A stretch of 64,000 bases of DNA from Crossaster papposus. Its lineage: Eukaryota > Echinodermata > Asteroidea > Velatida > Solasteridae. The notes beneath the pieces were generated by a model. The model had not been told where the DNA came from. It worked only from the letters and a program-made list of their open reading frames with translations, and did no database searches. This document shows, one piece after another, positions 21,490 through 32,956 of the stretch. The DNA lies in NCBI GenBank assembly GCA_037893245.1, contig JBAIAA010000669.1, positions 806,001-870,000 on the forward strand. The letters are read 5' to 3'. The number at the start of each line of letters is the position of its first letter. The first letter of the stretch is position 1. The translations under genes were made by a program, and so were the position numbers.

Positions 21490-22748
21490 CCCCACGTTCC
21501 GCCGCCCCCCACGTTCCGCCGCCCCCCACGTTCCGCCGCCCCCCACGTTCCGCCGTCCCCTACGTTCCGACGCCCCCCACGTTCCGACGCCCCCCACGTT
21601 CCGACGCCCCCCACGTTCCGACGCCCCCCACGTTCCAACGCCCCCCACGGTCCGACGCCCCCCACGGTCCGACGCCCCCCACGGTCCGACGCCCCCCACG
21701 TTCCGACGCCCCCCACGTTCCGACGCCCCCCACGTTCCGACGCCCCCCACGTTCCGACGCCCCCCACGTTCCGACGCCCCCCACGTTCCGACGCCCCCCA
21801 CGTTCCGACGCCCCCCACGTTCCGACGCCCCCCACGTTCCGACGCCCCCCACGGTCCGACGCCCCCCACGGTCCGACGCCCCCCACGGTCCGACGCCCCC
21901 CACGTTCCGACGCCCCCCACGTTCCGACGCCCCCCACGTTCCGACGCCCCCCACGTTCCGACGCCCCCCACGTTCCGACGCCCCCCACGTTCCGACGCCC
22001 CCCACGTTCCGACGCCCCCCACGTTCCGACGCCCCCCACGTTCCGACGCCCCCCACGTTCCGACGCCCCCCACGTTCCGACGCCCCCCACGTTCCGACGC
22101 CCCCCACGTTCCGACGCCCCCCACGTTCCGACGCCCCCCACGTTCCGACGCCCCCCACGTTCCGACGCCCCCCACGTTCCGACGCCCCCCACGTTCCGAC
22201 GCCCCCCACGTTCCGACGCCCCCCACGTTCCGACGCCCCCCACGGTCCGACGCCCCCCACGGTCCGACGCCCCCCACGTTCCGACGCCCCCCACGTTCCG
22301 ACGCCCCCCACGTTCCGACGCCCCCCACGTTCCGACGCCCCCCACGTTCCGACGCCCCCCACGTTCCGACGCCCCCCACGTTCCGACGCCCCCCACGTTC
22401 CGACGCCCCCCACGTTCCGACGCCCCCCACGTTCCGACGCCCCCCACGTTCCGACGCCCCCCACGTTCCGACGCCCCCCACGTTCCGACGCCCCCCACGT
22501 TCCGACGCCCCCCACGTTCCGACGCCCCCCACGTTCCGACGCCCCCCACGTTCCGACGCCCCCCACGTTCCGACGCCCCCCACGTTCCGACGCCCCCCAC
22601 GTTCCGACGCCCCCCACGTTCCGACGCCCCCCACGTTCCGACGCCCCCCACGTTCCGACGCCCCCCACGTTCCGACGCCCCCCACGTTCCGACGCCCCCC
22701 ACGTTCCGACGCCCCCCACGTTCCGACGCCCCCCACGTTCCGACGCCC
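21490..22748. repeat. 17-bp minisatellite, about 74 units
   Basis: The unit is CCCCCCACGTTCCGACG. The first units carry CCG in place of ACG. A variant with GGTCC for GTTCC occurs in clusters of three (21649, 21666, 21683), three (21853, 21870, 21887) and two (22244, 22261), all in register. The spacing between cluster starts is 204 (12 units) and 391 bases (23 units). Because 17 is not a multiple of 3 and no unit contains a stop on either strand, long open frames run through several frames on both strands; these are not genes. It sits in the putative 5' intron of TRIM copy 3. Confidence 0.98.
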
Positions 22749-22751
22749 CTC

Positions 22752-22865
22752 TTTTGGCTCTCGTTTGTCTTAATCTTGTCGCTATAGGTGACAGGATAAG
22801 ATAATGGTGACAAAATAGGACAACATACAACAGAGAGCTACGCAGGTACAGTCCTATTTGTAGGG
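22752..22865. repeat. Right half of the TRIM-intron hairpin module
   Basis: CTTGTCGCTATAGGTGACAGG and the end CAGTCCTATTTGTAGGG match the right part of the module at 2501-2639. The left terminus is missing, and the minisatellite occupies its place. The array therefore expanded from, or replaced, the left half of the hairpin. Confidence 0.6.
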
Positions 22866-24640
22866 TTGGTGTGCACCCTCCACAGTGGAATTAACACCCA
22901 GGCATCAGGTCCGAAATTCTTTTTGAGATTCAATTAAAAAACATTGACTGGAGTCCCAAAAGCAAGTTTTTATTATAGATATTACAGTTATGTTAAAAAT
23001 GACACTGAGTAAAAAATTTGGAAAATATTTACATCTTGTTCAAATATCTGCCAAGGTAATTGAAACATGAATGAGATTAGAACTGCTACAAACTGCTTAC
23101 TGGCTGGAATGGCCTGAAATATACAAATCCAATAAGTTAAGAGGGCCTAATATTTTGATCTTAACAAGATCTTCTTCAGAGACAAAATGGCTGTGTACAA
23201 GATACAAACATACATGTATGTAGGGCAAGATATATGATGCACATCATGGTTGGCAAAATAGTCCAGTGGAACAATCAACAAAAGAAGGGATTAAAGGGTA
23301 AGGCTGAGGGATTAAAGGGTAAGGTAAGTGTGGGTAGGATCAAAGACAGACCAATGGGGTAAAGGGGCAGGGTTGTAGTCGAGTCCCTTCAAGTCCGTTC
23401 ACAATTCCTTACGTGAAGCCAGTCACAAGTCCCTTCATAAAGGCAGTCACAAGTAACTGGATGAACAATGACAAAGGAATGCCTCTGTCAAAGCTGATTT
23501 GAATAGCTTGTGATTTGAATTGGAACTGAAGGACTTGTGATGGACTTGCAGGGACTTACAGGGACTTGTGATGGACTCGACTACATCCCTGTAAAGGGGT
23601 GTGAATTTGGGTGGGGAACAAAAACAGAAGGGGTAAAACCACAAGAAAGGAGGTCCAGGGTAAAGATCAAAGGGAAGAACTAATAAACAAGTATGACTAG
23701 GAGTAATTGGGGGGGGGGGGGGGGGTTGAAAATAGACAGGGAAAATCGGGGGAGTGAGAACAAACAAAAACAAACAGAGAAATAAATCTGAAACAGATGA
23801 CAAATGGGAGAAAAAAAATTGAAGTTAATCATTTCCTAGTTAGATGTTGAGCCCAAGACGATTCATCCAAACTTTCTCCCAGCTGAGGCGGACTGAGTCT
23901 TTCCGATGGCCAAGTGGTGCTATGCCCTGTAGAATCATATCAGAAATACAATGGTTAGGCTGGTTGAAGTGATGATGGGGGTATCATGTTTCTTGGTGTT
24001 GACAGTCGATCGATTTGTTAGGGCATTTTTGGTCTCTCGTTTGGTCTCATTTGGTAAATGAAACTATGTTTAACCCTTACCCCCTAGGCTCTCGCAAGAG
24101 AAAGTAAACCAAACCATCAATTCTGTTGGTACATTGCGTTATGGGGACAATCCATAGGGTTTGTGTGTTAAGTGAAAGTGAAATCTGTCTAATCTCAAAA
24201 TCAGTCAGAACACTCTAAAAATCAAAAATGTTCAGCATCACCCTAATTTGTCCTCTTCTACATGAACTTCCACAACTTCACACAGGTACTTATTGGTACA
24301 CTCTACTAAACCTAACTGTACTAAACCTGCCAAACTCCAACAGTTGAAGTTTGATTGACTTGTTACAGATGAGTCAATGTATTGTTCAGTATGGGATCAG
24401 TACAGTGATGACTGTCAAGCGATATGAATGTGCTTGGGTACGAGTGGGGACACACGGAGGGGTACATGTTATACACAAGCAGTTTACCAGAAACTAGCTG
24501 TGCCGTGAACAGCCGTGGGTCACCCACTAATAAATGCCTTTGCATCCCCCCAAACTTTTGTATAAGTCTCATTCATTTCTGTCCTGAACCTGACAGAATT
24601 CAACAGGGTCGATCTCTCTAGCTTTTTGGTACTGATTCAA
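22866..24640. other. Gene-free stretch absent from the copy 5 intron
   Basis: No gene. At the copy 5 locus the minisatellite passes almost directly into CAAGTCTCATTCATTTCTG, which here is reached only at about 24565. So this DNA was either gained here or lost there. It contains a palindrome GATCTTAACAAGATC near 23158-23172, the hAT-like MITE at 23368-23591, and a G-run near 23710-23729. A 118-codon minus-strand frame at 23447-23803 overlaps the MITE and the G-run and is not credible. Confidence 0.6.
23368..23591. mobile_element. hAT-like MITE, 224 bp, with perfect 8-bp target duplication
   Basis: The left end CAGGGTTGTAGTCGAGTCC and the right end GGACTCGACTACATCCCTG are terminal inverted repeats with one mismatch. 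TAAAGGGG stands directly outside both ends (23360-23367 and 23592-23599). CAGGG-type termini plus an 8-bp duplication are hallmarks of the hAT superfamily. The interior is built from GGACTTGTGA/AGTCACAAGTCC-like repeats and codes for nothing. Confidence 0.92.
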
Positions 24641-24745
24641 ACAAAGCCCAACAACAAGTTGCTAAGATTTGGATATAATTAAGATATAATTAACGGGACA
24701 ACATAAGCAACAGACGGGTAGTATTAAATGCACAAATTATCACAA

Positions 24746-24775
24746 GAGGGCGCTATGCAGAAAAAAAGCGCCCTC
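24746..24775. repeat. Short perfect hairpin before copy 3
   Basis: GAGGGCGCT and AGCGCCCTC flank a 12-base A-rich loop. The same structure with one stem change precedes copy 5 (about 45350-45380). It lies in the putative intron about 0.3 kb before the coding exon. The function is unknown. Confidence 0.6.
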
Positions 24776-25068
24776 TTTCAAATGTATTTTTTGTTTTTGT
24801 CAATTACGGTGAGTTACGTTTTTAGAAACCTTGTTTTCCGTACCCAGCGATGATGTTTAAACATACTTGATATAGCTTAGGGAATTTTGACTTTTTATTG
24901 TCCTGAAATTTACTGATGTCTAGGTCACATATAGTTTTAAACCACTGCCCTCCATTTTACAGCTCCATGCCCCTCAACATAACCATCCTGACACAGTATT
25001 CCTGAACGTAATAGTCGAAACGGATTTTGTTTCTTTCTTTTCCCTGAAGTATACACTTCATGATCAGG

Positions 25069-26982
25069 ATGGCGGAGGCTGCAGCCCGAACCGTGTTGGA
25101 CACAATTAGCCAGGGGCACCTGGAATGTCCGATCTGCTGCTGCCGATTCAAGGATCCTAAGATGCTAGACTGTCTTCATAGCTTCTGCCTGAACTGTCTG
25201 GGAGAGATGGTGAGCAAAGAGACGACAGAGACGGCGAAGATAACATGTCCAGTCTGCAGGAGAGAGACGGTCGTGACTGACGACGGAGTGCAGAGTCTGT
25301 CTTCTAGCTTCTTTCTGATATCTCTTGTCGATGAGATAAACAAGCAAGAGCAGTTATTAGGAAAGGTAACTACTACTAGTGCGACTTGTGAATCCTGCGA
25401 AGAAGAAAATAAGGCCGTGTCGAGATGCCTTGACTGCAAGGAGAACATCTGCAAGAAATGCCAAAAGGCGCACCGACGCTTGAAGTCTACCAAAGACCAT
25501 CGCATCATTCAAGCGGAAGACTTCGACAAACCGAGGGCTTCACCAACAGATGCTAATAAGACTGCCACACCAAAATGTAGAAAACATAGTGATCAGGTTA
25601 TATGCTTTCACTGTGAAACTTGTGATGTGTTGATTTGCGCCATGTGTGCTGCAACTGAGCACCGAACAGCGGAACATAAGTTCATCGGTATCGGTGACGC
25701 CATCGAATCATTCCGTGAGGGTGTCAAGGACATATTGCAAAAGTTCAAGAAAAGCAAAGAGCAATTTGCATCGAACGAAGACTCCATCAAACATGCACGG
25801 AATAGATTGCAAACGAAACTGGCTCAGGCTTGCAGTGATATTTCTTCAAAAACGGAGGAAGAAATTGCTAAAATCAGAAGCAAAGCAAAGGTTATCACCG
25901 AACAAGTCAACAAAATCTGTCAGGAGAGAGACAGCGATTACGAAAAGGCGCTAATGCGCAACCGCGACCAAATTGAACGCGCAGATCAGATCGTCGCGGC
26001 CGTAAACGACTTGATGAGTCAAGTCGATGATTTCGAGCTCTTTGAACTCAAACCGAAGGTGATGCACAACTTGGAATTCCAGAAGGAGCTCAAGTGCGAA
26101 CCGGCAAAGGTGGATCTTTCGTTCATTGGCTTCAAATGTCAAGATGTCGTCAGTGAAAAGGATTTTGGGAAGATATTGCTTAAAGAGAAGTGGCAGGTAA
26201 AGGAAGAGTTCGGCAAGAAAGGAAACGGTGACGGGGAATTCCAATTCGCCGGAAATGTTGCATGTTTTAGCAACGGGGACATTGCTGTGACAGACACAAC
26301 ACTGAAACGACTATCGCTATTTACCTCCACTGGACGTTTCAAAACTTCGGCCGCTCAAAGCGGTCATCAGCTGGACGCTCCATGGGGCGTTGCTGTCACC
26401 TCGGACGATCTGCTTTTTGCCACGGACAAAAATAAAGTGAAGGTTTTTGACGGCAATCTTCATCAGTTGATTCGCGAATTCATACCATCTAAGGAAGAAT
26501 CAAGTCATTTAACCACTATTGCGATAGACGCAGCTGGAGAACGACTAGCGGTGGCTGACTCGGGCAGGAAAGTTGTTTCTGTGCATTTGCTTGATGGCTC
26601 GTTAGTAGCGACTATTCCAAATGAAAATGTGGACTTGTTTTTAGCGATGGATAATATGGATCGCCTGTTCATTCCTAACTTCAAAAATAAAACCCTCTTA
26701 TGTGTAGACCTCAAGGGCAATAAGGTGTTTAGTATCAATGCACTTGTGGACAAAAACCCTGCAAATCCTACCGGGATCCTTTGCGACAGTCACGGCTACT
26801 TTAATGTAGCTGTTCGTTACGGTGGTAGTGGAAACTCAAAAATACAGCAGTACGACCCAAACGGATTACTGGTAGGAACTGTAGCCGAAAAGCTGAACAA
26901 TCCGATACAAATGGCCTATACACCCACTGGAGACGTGGTTGTTGCAGACTCACAATCCATCAAGATCTTGCAGCGGATGTGA
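25069..26982 (+). CDS. TRIM-NHL protein, copy 3, intact
   Basis: Predicted 637-residue protein from the conserved MAEAAA start. An in-frame ATG at 25060 would add three residues. Both follow a pyrimidine-rich acceptor with AG at 25048-25049. The RING C3HC4 set is complete (C20 to C63), both B-boxes are complete, and the coiled coil and NHL region are full length. One extra histidine lies in the NHL segment GNLHQLIREF. NHL loop-like sites are distinct from the other copies (FAGN, TTLK, RYGGSGNS). Upstream and downstream sequence pair it with copy 5, its broken paralogue. The expected role is an E3 ubiquitin ligase or RNA/protein-binding TRIM-NHL factor. Confidence 0.93.
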   Translation: MAEAAARTVLDTISQGHLECPICCCRFKDPKMLDCLHSFCLNCLGEMVSKETTETAKITCPVCRRETVVTDDGVQSLSSSFFLISLVDEINKQEQLLGKVTTTSATCESCEEENKAVSRCLDCKENICKKCQKAHRRLKSTKDHRIIQAEDFDKPRASPTDANKTATPKCRKHSDQVICFHCETCDVLICAMCAATEHRTAEHKFIGIGDAIESFREGVKDILQKFKKSKEQFASNEDSIKHARNRLQTKLAQACSDISSKTEEEIAKIRSKAKVITEQVNKICQERDSDYEKALMRNRDQIERADQIVAAVNDLMSQVDDFELFELKPKVMHNLEFQKELKCEPAKVDLSFIGFKCQDVVSEKDFGKILLKEKWQVKEEFGKKGNGDGEFQFAGNVACFSNGDIAVTDTTLKRLSLFTSTGRFKTSAAQSGHQLDAPWGVAVTSDDLLFATDKNKVKVFDGNLHQLIREFIPSKEESSHLTTIAIDAAGERLAVADSGRKVVSVHLLDGSLVATIPNENVDLFLAMDNMDRLFIPNFKNKTLLCVDLKGNKVFSINALVDKNPANPTGILCDSHGYFNVAVRYGGSGNSKIQQYDPNGLLVGTVAEKLNNPIQMAYTPTGDVVVADSQSIKILQRM

Positions 26983-27914
26983 ATTGCCTGCTAGGCCCTG
27001 CTGCTTACTTGAACCAAACTACATCTGCTATGGGCTCCGCGCACAAGTACCCCCTCAACAAAAAGAAAATGCGAGCTTGTGGATTCATCAGACACCATCT
27101 TTAATACCCGACTTTAATTTAAGGCCGTTTTCCAAATCCCAGCTTCGTCTCTGTCATTGGCTTCGTACATGCAGTTTGGCAATGGTGATGGAGCCGGAGA
27201 TTAATTTATCGTACACACAATAGCATGGGGCTAACCATAAAGTGCATGCCGATATTTATCACTGAATCGGGGGTCCTAAACTGTCTGAGATTGTTATCCT
27301 TGATGTGTGAGGTGCTGGCACCGCTCAGACTCGTCTCGTTCCCGACGCAGCCGAAGTCTACAAACTAACTCTAAATGTAAAGGAGTAAAAAGCTGATTCT
27401 CAAAAAGAGTGAACCTCTTATAAAAACCACTCCAACAATAGCGATTAATTTTTTTAGAGTAAAGGCAACTCCAAGAAAGTGAAAACCACTTCAAAAGAGT
27501 AACTGTTCACTCTTCCAAGGAGCCAAATCTAAAAGAGCTGTCCTTCATATGGCTCATCGAAAGAGTGAAAAGTTACTCTTCTGGAGTGATTTTCCCATTT
27601 TTTGTGTGCGGTTTTCTACTCTGAAAAAGTAAATTTCACTTTTTGTGAGTGAACTTTTCACTTTTATACAGTGAGAGAGTTGATCTGTGTTTAGGTTTCA
27701 GCACATCTAGGCGGCGCTGCGTTGATTGTTTGATCGGAGCTGCCAAGTTCCAAGCATACTAACGCAGTCCTGCTTGAGTCGGTGGAACATGTGGCCGTCA
27801 GACGGCGCCCCACTCGTGCTCCGCGCTGCATCGGCCCTGGAGTAGTTTATTCGATGACAAAACATATTCCTTCCATCTTGATCTGATATCTACTGAAACT
27901 GTACTTCCATGAGC
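26983..27914. repeat. 3' flank of copy 3 with CACTC/GAGTG motif field
   Basis: Non-coding. From about 27370 to 27680 short motifs GAGTGAA, AAAGTGAAAACCAC, AGAGTAA and their complements alternate, giving many small hairpins. The field recurs after copies 2, 4 and 5. In copy 5 the NHL coding sequence is joined directly to this field. The stretch ends in GAGAGTTGATCTGTGTTTAG and the GGCGCTGCGTTGATTG block. Confidence 0.65.
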
Positions 27915-28530
27915 TTAAAGGGTAACTGAAATTCAAAACTTTAATATGGCGAAATATATCCTTTAATAACGCTGAATACTTAACAACTGCACAAACTTCA
28001 TATTTGTTTATGTTTGCTCATTAATCGTGACCCTAAAATGAAAAGCAATATGCGCCGTGCCCCGCCCACAAAAGATGACGCCACGGTAAGAATATAGCGT
28101 GGCTATACCAGGCCAAGCCTAGCCTTGAATACAAGGCTGCACTGTATCCACAGCGTGGGATCATCGTTTGTCATAACACCAAACGTGTACATAGCCCGCA
28201 ATGCATTATTATACATACTCAGCTGGTTCTCTATAATAATGCATTGCGGGCTATGTACACGTTTAGTGTTGTGGCAAACGATGATCCCACGTTGCGGATA
28301 CAGCATAGCCTTGTATTCAAGACTAGGCTTAGCCTGGTACAGCCACGCTCTATTCTTACCGTGACGTCATCTTTTATGGGCGGGGCACGGCGCATATTGG
28401 TTTTTATTTTAGGGTCACGATTAATGAACGAATAGAAAGAAATATGAAGTTTTTGCAGTTGTTAAGTATTCAGCATTATTAAAACGTTTTTCTCGCCATA
28501 TTAAAGTTTTGTATTTCTAGTACCCTTTAA
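27915..28530. mobile_element. TTAA-flanked foldback element, about 0.6 kb
   Basis: Almost the whole element is one inverted repeat. The left end AGGGTAACTGAAATTCAAAA and the right end, reversed, AGGGTACTAGAAATACAAAA are related. The arms then continue with GGGTCACGATTAATGA, GGCGGGGCACGGCGCATAT and CAATGCATTATTATA up to a loop of about 18 bases near 28217-28234. TTAA is present at both outer boundaries. The paralogous empty site (GAGCTTAAAGATCC) is seen at about 16030 and 50055. TTAA targeting fits piggyBac-like or other TTAA-specific families. No coding capacity. Confidence 0.85.
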
Positions 28531-29190
28531 AAATCCCAAAACCTAATAAAATCATAATAAATCACATGATGGCTTCATCATGACGTGGCCTCAATTTATA
28601 TCTATACCACATCCCGATATACCTGCAGTTTATAGCCAATCGGACTTGTAATTCATTAAATATAGGGCCTACAAATTGACACCTTGATGCGACATCACAT
28701 AATACCTGATAATGTCATCGCGACAAAAAGGTTCGACACTTGACGAAACAGCTCTTGTTTTCGTAAACTTTTGTTGTTGTTTTGTTGGGGTCTCGCTAGC
28801 TGAACCAAGTTCAGGAAAAGACTATGCAATCACTATTTGTGTATGTAGTATGTATGTGTTTGTATCCGCATTCAAATAGTGGACGTTGAACAATAGAGGA
28901 CAATAGGGTCCACAATTGACATAAAGTCTACGATTGAAAATCATGGGAGGCCTTCCAAAAACGTTCAAGTATAACAAAATAGGGACAGTAGGGGGTCCAC
29001 GATGGAAGGTGTTCACACACATGGGTGTGTGGGTCTCTGTATTCGGTACCATGTGGAGACCTAAACACAATGGGGACAATGGGAGTCAAAATGTCTCCAC
29101 AGGGTAATTTCTATAGATTAGTAGGTCGCCACAAACAAAATCACGACATATTTTGTTTTATTTTAATAAAATTACTTAAAAACTAGGGTT
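28531..29190. other. Non-coding flank with left arm of the TTAGGG-like foldback
   Basis: No gene. It matches 50060-50730, with GACGTCATCG and ACAATAGAGGACAATAGGG landmarks. It ends in TTAAAAACTAGGGTT, where the LINE is inserted. The sequence resumes at 33957 with AAGATGTGTGTTAG. Confidence 0.7.
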
Positions 29191-29498
29191 ATTCAATTCA
29201 ATTCAATTCAATTCAATTCAATTCAATAGAACATTTATTTCCACATTCTTACTCTTAATTACATTGAATAATACATGTACATTAAAACAAGTGTGGAGGC
29301 ATCATCCTAGAAAGCAAAAGCTTGTGGCGGATGTGCCCTACAGAACAGGACAAGATAAGACAAAAACACTGATTACAAGATTTAGTCGTGATCACATAAT
29401 TAAATAATACATGGATCGGTTAAACATATTAAGTATGGACTTGATATTAAGCAAAACGGATTATTATTGGCTAAAATAACTTAACAGATGACAATAAA

Positions 29499-32400
29499 TT
29501 AAGTACTCGGGGAGTTGAGTAGGAATGATTTCAATTTACATTTGAACGTATTGATTGAAGGGCAATTAGTTACAGACGATGATAGATAATTCCAATTGTT
29601 GGGTCCAGAGAAAAAAATAGTATGTTGAGAAAGAGTTGTTCTAGCAAGAGGTATGTGTATTTTGGATGCAGTCCTAGTATTATAATTATGTATAGATCTG
29701 TTACGTTGAAACAGGTTATGTAGCGATTCAGGAAGTTGGTTATTTATAAATTTATACATAAAAACGTCTTGTTGAAAGACATTGATATTGTTAAGAGACA
29801 AAAGGTTATATTTCTTAAATAAAGGAGTGGTATGTTCGTTAAAGTGGACCTTAGATACAATACGAATTGCCCTTTTCTGCAGTTTAATCAATCTATCAAG
29901 ATTTGACTTGTATACGTGTTAGCCCAAATAACGTTACAATAAGAAAGGTAAGAAAGAATTAATGAACAGTACAAAGTACGCAAAATGCTTGATGGAAGAG
30001 TGTACTTTAATCTACTCATGATGCCTATATTTTTGGAAATTTTGTTTTCTAATTCCTTTATATGGAATTTCCAAGAAAGACATTCATCAATATAGACACC
30101 AAGGAATTTAGTATGTGACACTTGCAGTATAGGCTCGTTATTAATTTTAACTTGACAATTGGATGTACTCAACTTCTTTTTTCTATTTCGAAAGACCATA
30201 AATGTACATTTTTTTGAATTAAGTGACAGCCTATTAGACTGAAGCCAAATTGACACCTTGGCTAATTCAATATTAACAAGACTAACAATAGTTTCTAAGT
30301 CAGTGTTATTACTCGAGTAAAATATGTTAGTGTCATCAGCAAAAAGAATAAAAGAGAATAATTTCGAAGCTTGGCAAATATCATTTATATATAATGAGAA
30401 GAGCAATGGGCCAAGAAGAGATCCCTGCGGTACTCCACATGTAATTGTATTCATAGAAGAGAAACACGAGTCTAGTTTAGTATATTGATTCCTGTTGGAG
30501 AGATAACTACAAAACCAGTTTAATGGAGTCCCTCTTATACCATAGAAATTAAGCTTATGTAGTAAAATATCATGATTAATAGTATCAAATGCCTTAGATA
30601 AATCTAAAAAGACACCAATAGATATACATTTATTCTCAAAACCTTTAGTTATCTTATGGATCATGTCCATTACGGCCATGTCAGTAGAATAATTACTCCT
30701 AAATCCATACTGACCGTTATACAGGATGTCAAATTTAGATACAAAAGAAGATGTTCTAATATAAACTAGTTTTTCAAGTAATTTTGAAAAGCACGATAAA
30801 ACAGATATAGGCCTGTACTTGCCTGTTTCACAGCGATCTCCAGTTTTAAATATAGGAGTCACTTTTGCCGTTTTAAGTTTATCGGGAAAAATACCCTTAG
30901 ATAGGGACAAATTAAAAACATGACATAATGGGCGACTAACTTGGGAAATAACGGATTTAAGAACATCTGGACTTGCATCGTCATATCCTGCACTCTTACC
31001 GTTCTTAAACGATTTAGCAATATCACAGATCTCATTTTGATCGGTAGGATAAAAATAGAGTGATTCGGGATAGTTACCTTTCAAAAATTCTCTGTATGAA
31101 ATTTCAGTTTGGGGAATTTTATTATTTAATGAGGGGCCAATGTTAGTAAAATAATCATTAAATATGTTAACTATCTCATTAGGATCGTTTACTTGTCTAC
31201 CCTCGTGGTTGAGCTTCATTTCAGGTTTACGATTACCAGTTTTATTATTAAGAATGAGTTTAATAATCTTCCATGTCTTTTTTACATCATTTTTAGCATT
31301 GTCAAATTTATCTTGATAATATTTCGCCTTGGCTTGTTTTATTAGTGTGTTTAGTTTATTACGGCAAGTTGTATACTTTTGTTTATTTAATGCAGTTGGT
31401 TTGCTAATATATTTTTTATACAATCTATGTTTAAATTTCACAGATTTAATTAAACCAGTGGTCATCCAACTTTTGAGCTTCGAGATCTTTTTGGGTTTAA
31501 CTTTTTGCTTTGGAAAATGTTTGTCATACAACAAAGTATACTTAGAATGAAACATATTAAAAGCCTGGTTCGGATCCTCGTTAGATAAAATATCACCCCA
31601 ATCAGTATCAGCTAAATCATTCGAAAAATTGGCAATATTCCCGGCATTAATAACCCTTCTGAATTGGTCAGTACACCGTCGAGTCTGGTGAGCATCTATT
31701 AAGGATGAGACCTGGAAGATAGGAAGATGATCTGTAATTTCAGTAAATAAAATTCCACTAGAAACGTCACCATCGATTTTGTTGGAGATTATGTTGTCAA
31801 TAACAGTTGCAGTCGTGTCCGTGATACGAGTAGGTCTGTTAATTAATGGCCTATGATAATTACTGAAAATGCTATTGACAAAGTTTTGAGTGGTTCGATG
31901 GGAATCGTATTGCAAAAGATCTATATTAAAGTCGCCCATAATAAAAGTTAGTTTGTTTTCTTGGTTAATTTTTTGGAGAACAACATCAAATACATCAACA
32001 AAAGCAGCAGGATTAACCTTAGGTGGCTTATATAATACACCGACAATAATATTTGTTTGCCCTGAACGCGGTATTTCAATAAAAAGTGACTCACAACATT
32101 CCTTGTCTATAGTTAGATCATTTCTGAGGTTGAATACCAGGGAATCATGTACATATAGTGCAACGCCTCCACCAGCTTTATCTTTTCTATTATTTGATAA
32201 GAAACTGTATCCATTTATTTCAAATGGAGGACTATTTTCATGGAGCCAGGTTTCGGTAAAACCACGAATAGAAAACTGAAAATTCAGGAGGTCGAGATAA
32301 TCGCAGATACTGTCAAAATTTTTATAGAAACTTCTTGCATTCAGATGAAATGTGGAAAAGGTGTTATTAGTGGATTTGTTTTTAAACTTTTCATGAAATT

Positions 32401-32665
32401 GATCACAAAAAAGATAATCTGAGGATTGACTTATGTTGCCAAAAAAATTACTGTCAGGATCATTATCAGAGTTCCCTGGAAACTGGTTATTAAAAATAAG
32501 AGGATTGAGTCGGAGATTTGAGAGTCTATCAGTATTAAATTTGTGGTTAGTTTGAAGTTCTGCAAGGGCGACATGGAAATCCAAGTCATCCTCTAAATGA
32601 TTAAAGGGTAAGGCGTGCTGGTGGCACGGTCGTTGACTACTGCATAGTTCACAGGTACTAGCCAT
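29499..32665 (-). pseudogene. LINE ORF2: endonuclease-reverse transcriptase, one frameshift
   Basis: About 1050 codons. The N-terminal apurinic-type endonuclease shows LNARS, TETWL, GDFNID and ITDHLPI blocks. The reverse transcriptase shows KYRPISVLS, LDLSKAFDTINH, GVPQGSLLGPLLF and the catalytic FADD. The C-terminal segment ends near LKSFLLNSPST. The frame breaks at about 29905, just before LIKLQKRAIRIVSKV, where a single-base indel separates the last 130 codons. The start is taken at the ATG of MASTCELC (32665). The protein would nick target DNA and copy the element RNA. Clade placement (CR1/L2-like) rests on motif appearance and the short-repeat 3' tail. Confidence 0.9.
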
Positions 32666-32956
32666 TGTTAACCATAATAAAGAAGTACAAGTGAACAATA
32701 ACCCTAGTAAGAGATAAATAACATTCCTCAGCTGTCATGTTTTTGTGCAAGCTAATGGTGGTGGTAGCCATAGTGATGTAACAAACAGTAGGTCCTAACA
32801 AGATGCATTTATAAACACAAGCCATGAACGAATAATGAAAAAAACACATGTGGCAATACTTGCTCCGAGAGAATCGTAATAAAAAATAATCACATTACGT
32901 CGATTTACAGAAAATAATTTAAGATTACCGGTAAACCCTTGGATTGGGATATGATC

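Noticed and set aside
21459-22830. Four overlapping 400-codon frames on both strands resembling a Gly/Arg/Pro-rich repeat protein
   Set aside because: They are produced by a 17-bp stop-free tandem repeat. The same peptide appears in every frame, and the short paralogous array keeps no frame.
23447-23803. Minus-strand 118-codon Pro/Phe-rich frame
   Set aside because: It spans a MITE and a poly-G run. The composition reflects low complexity, and there is no counterpart at the paralogous locus.
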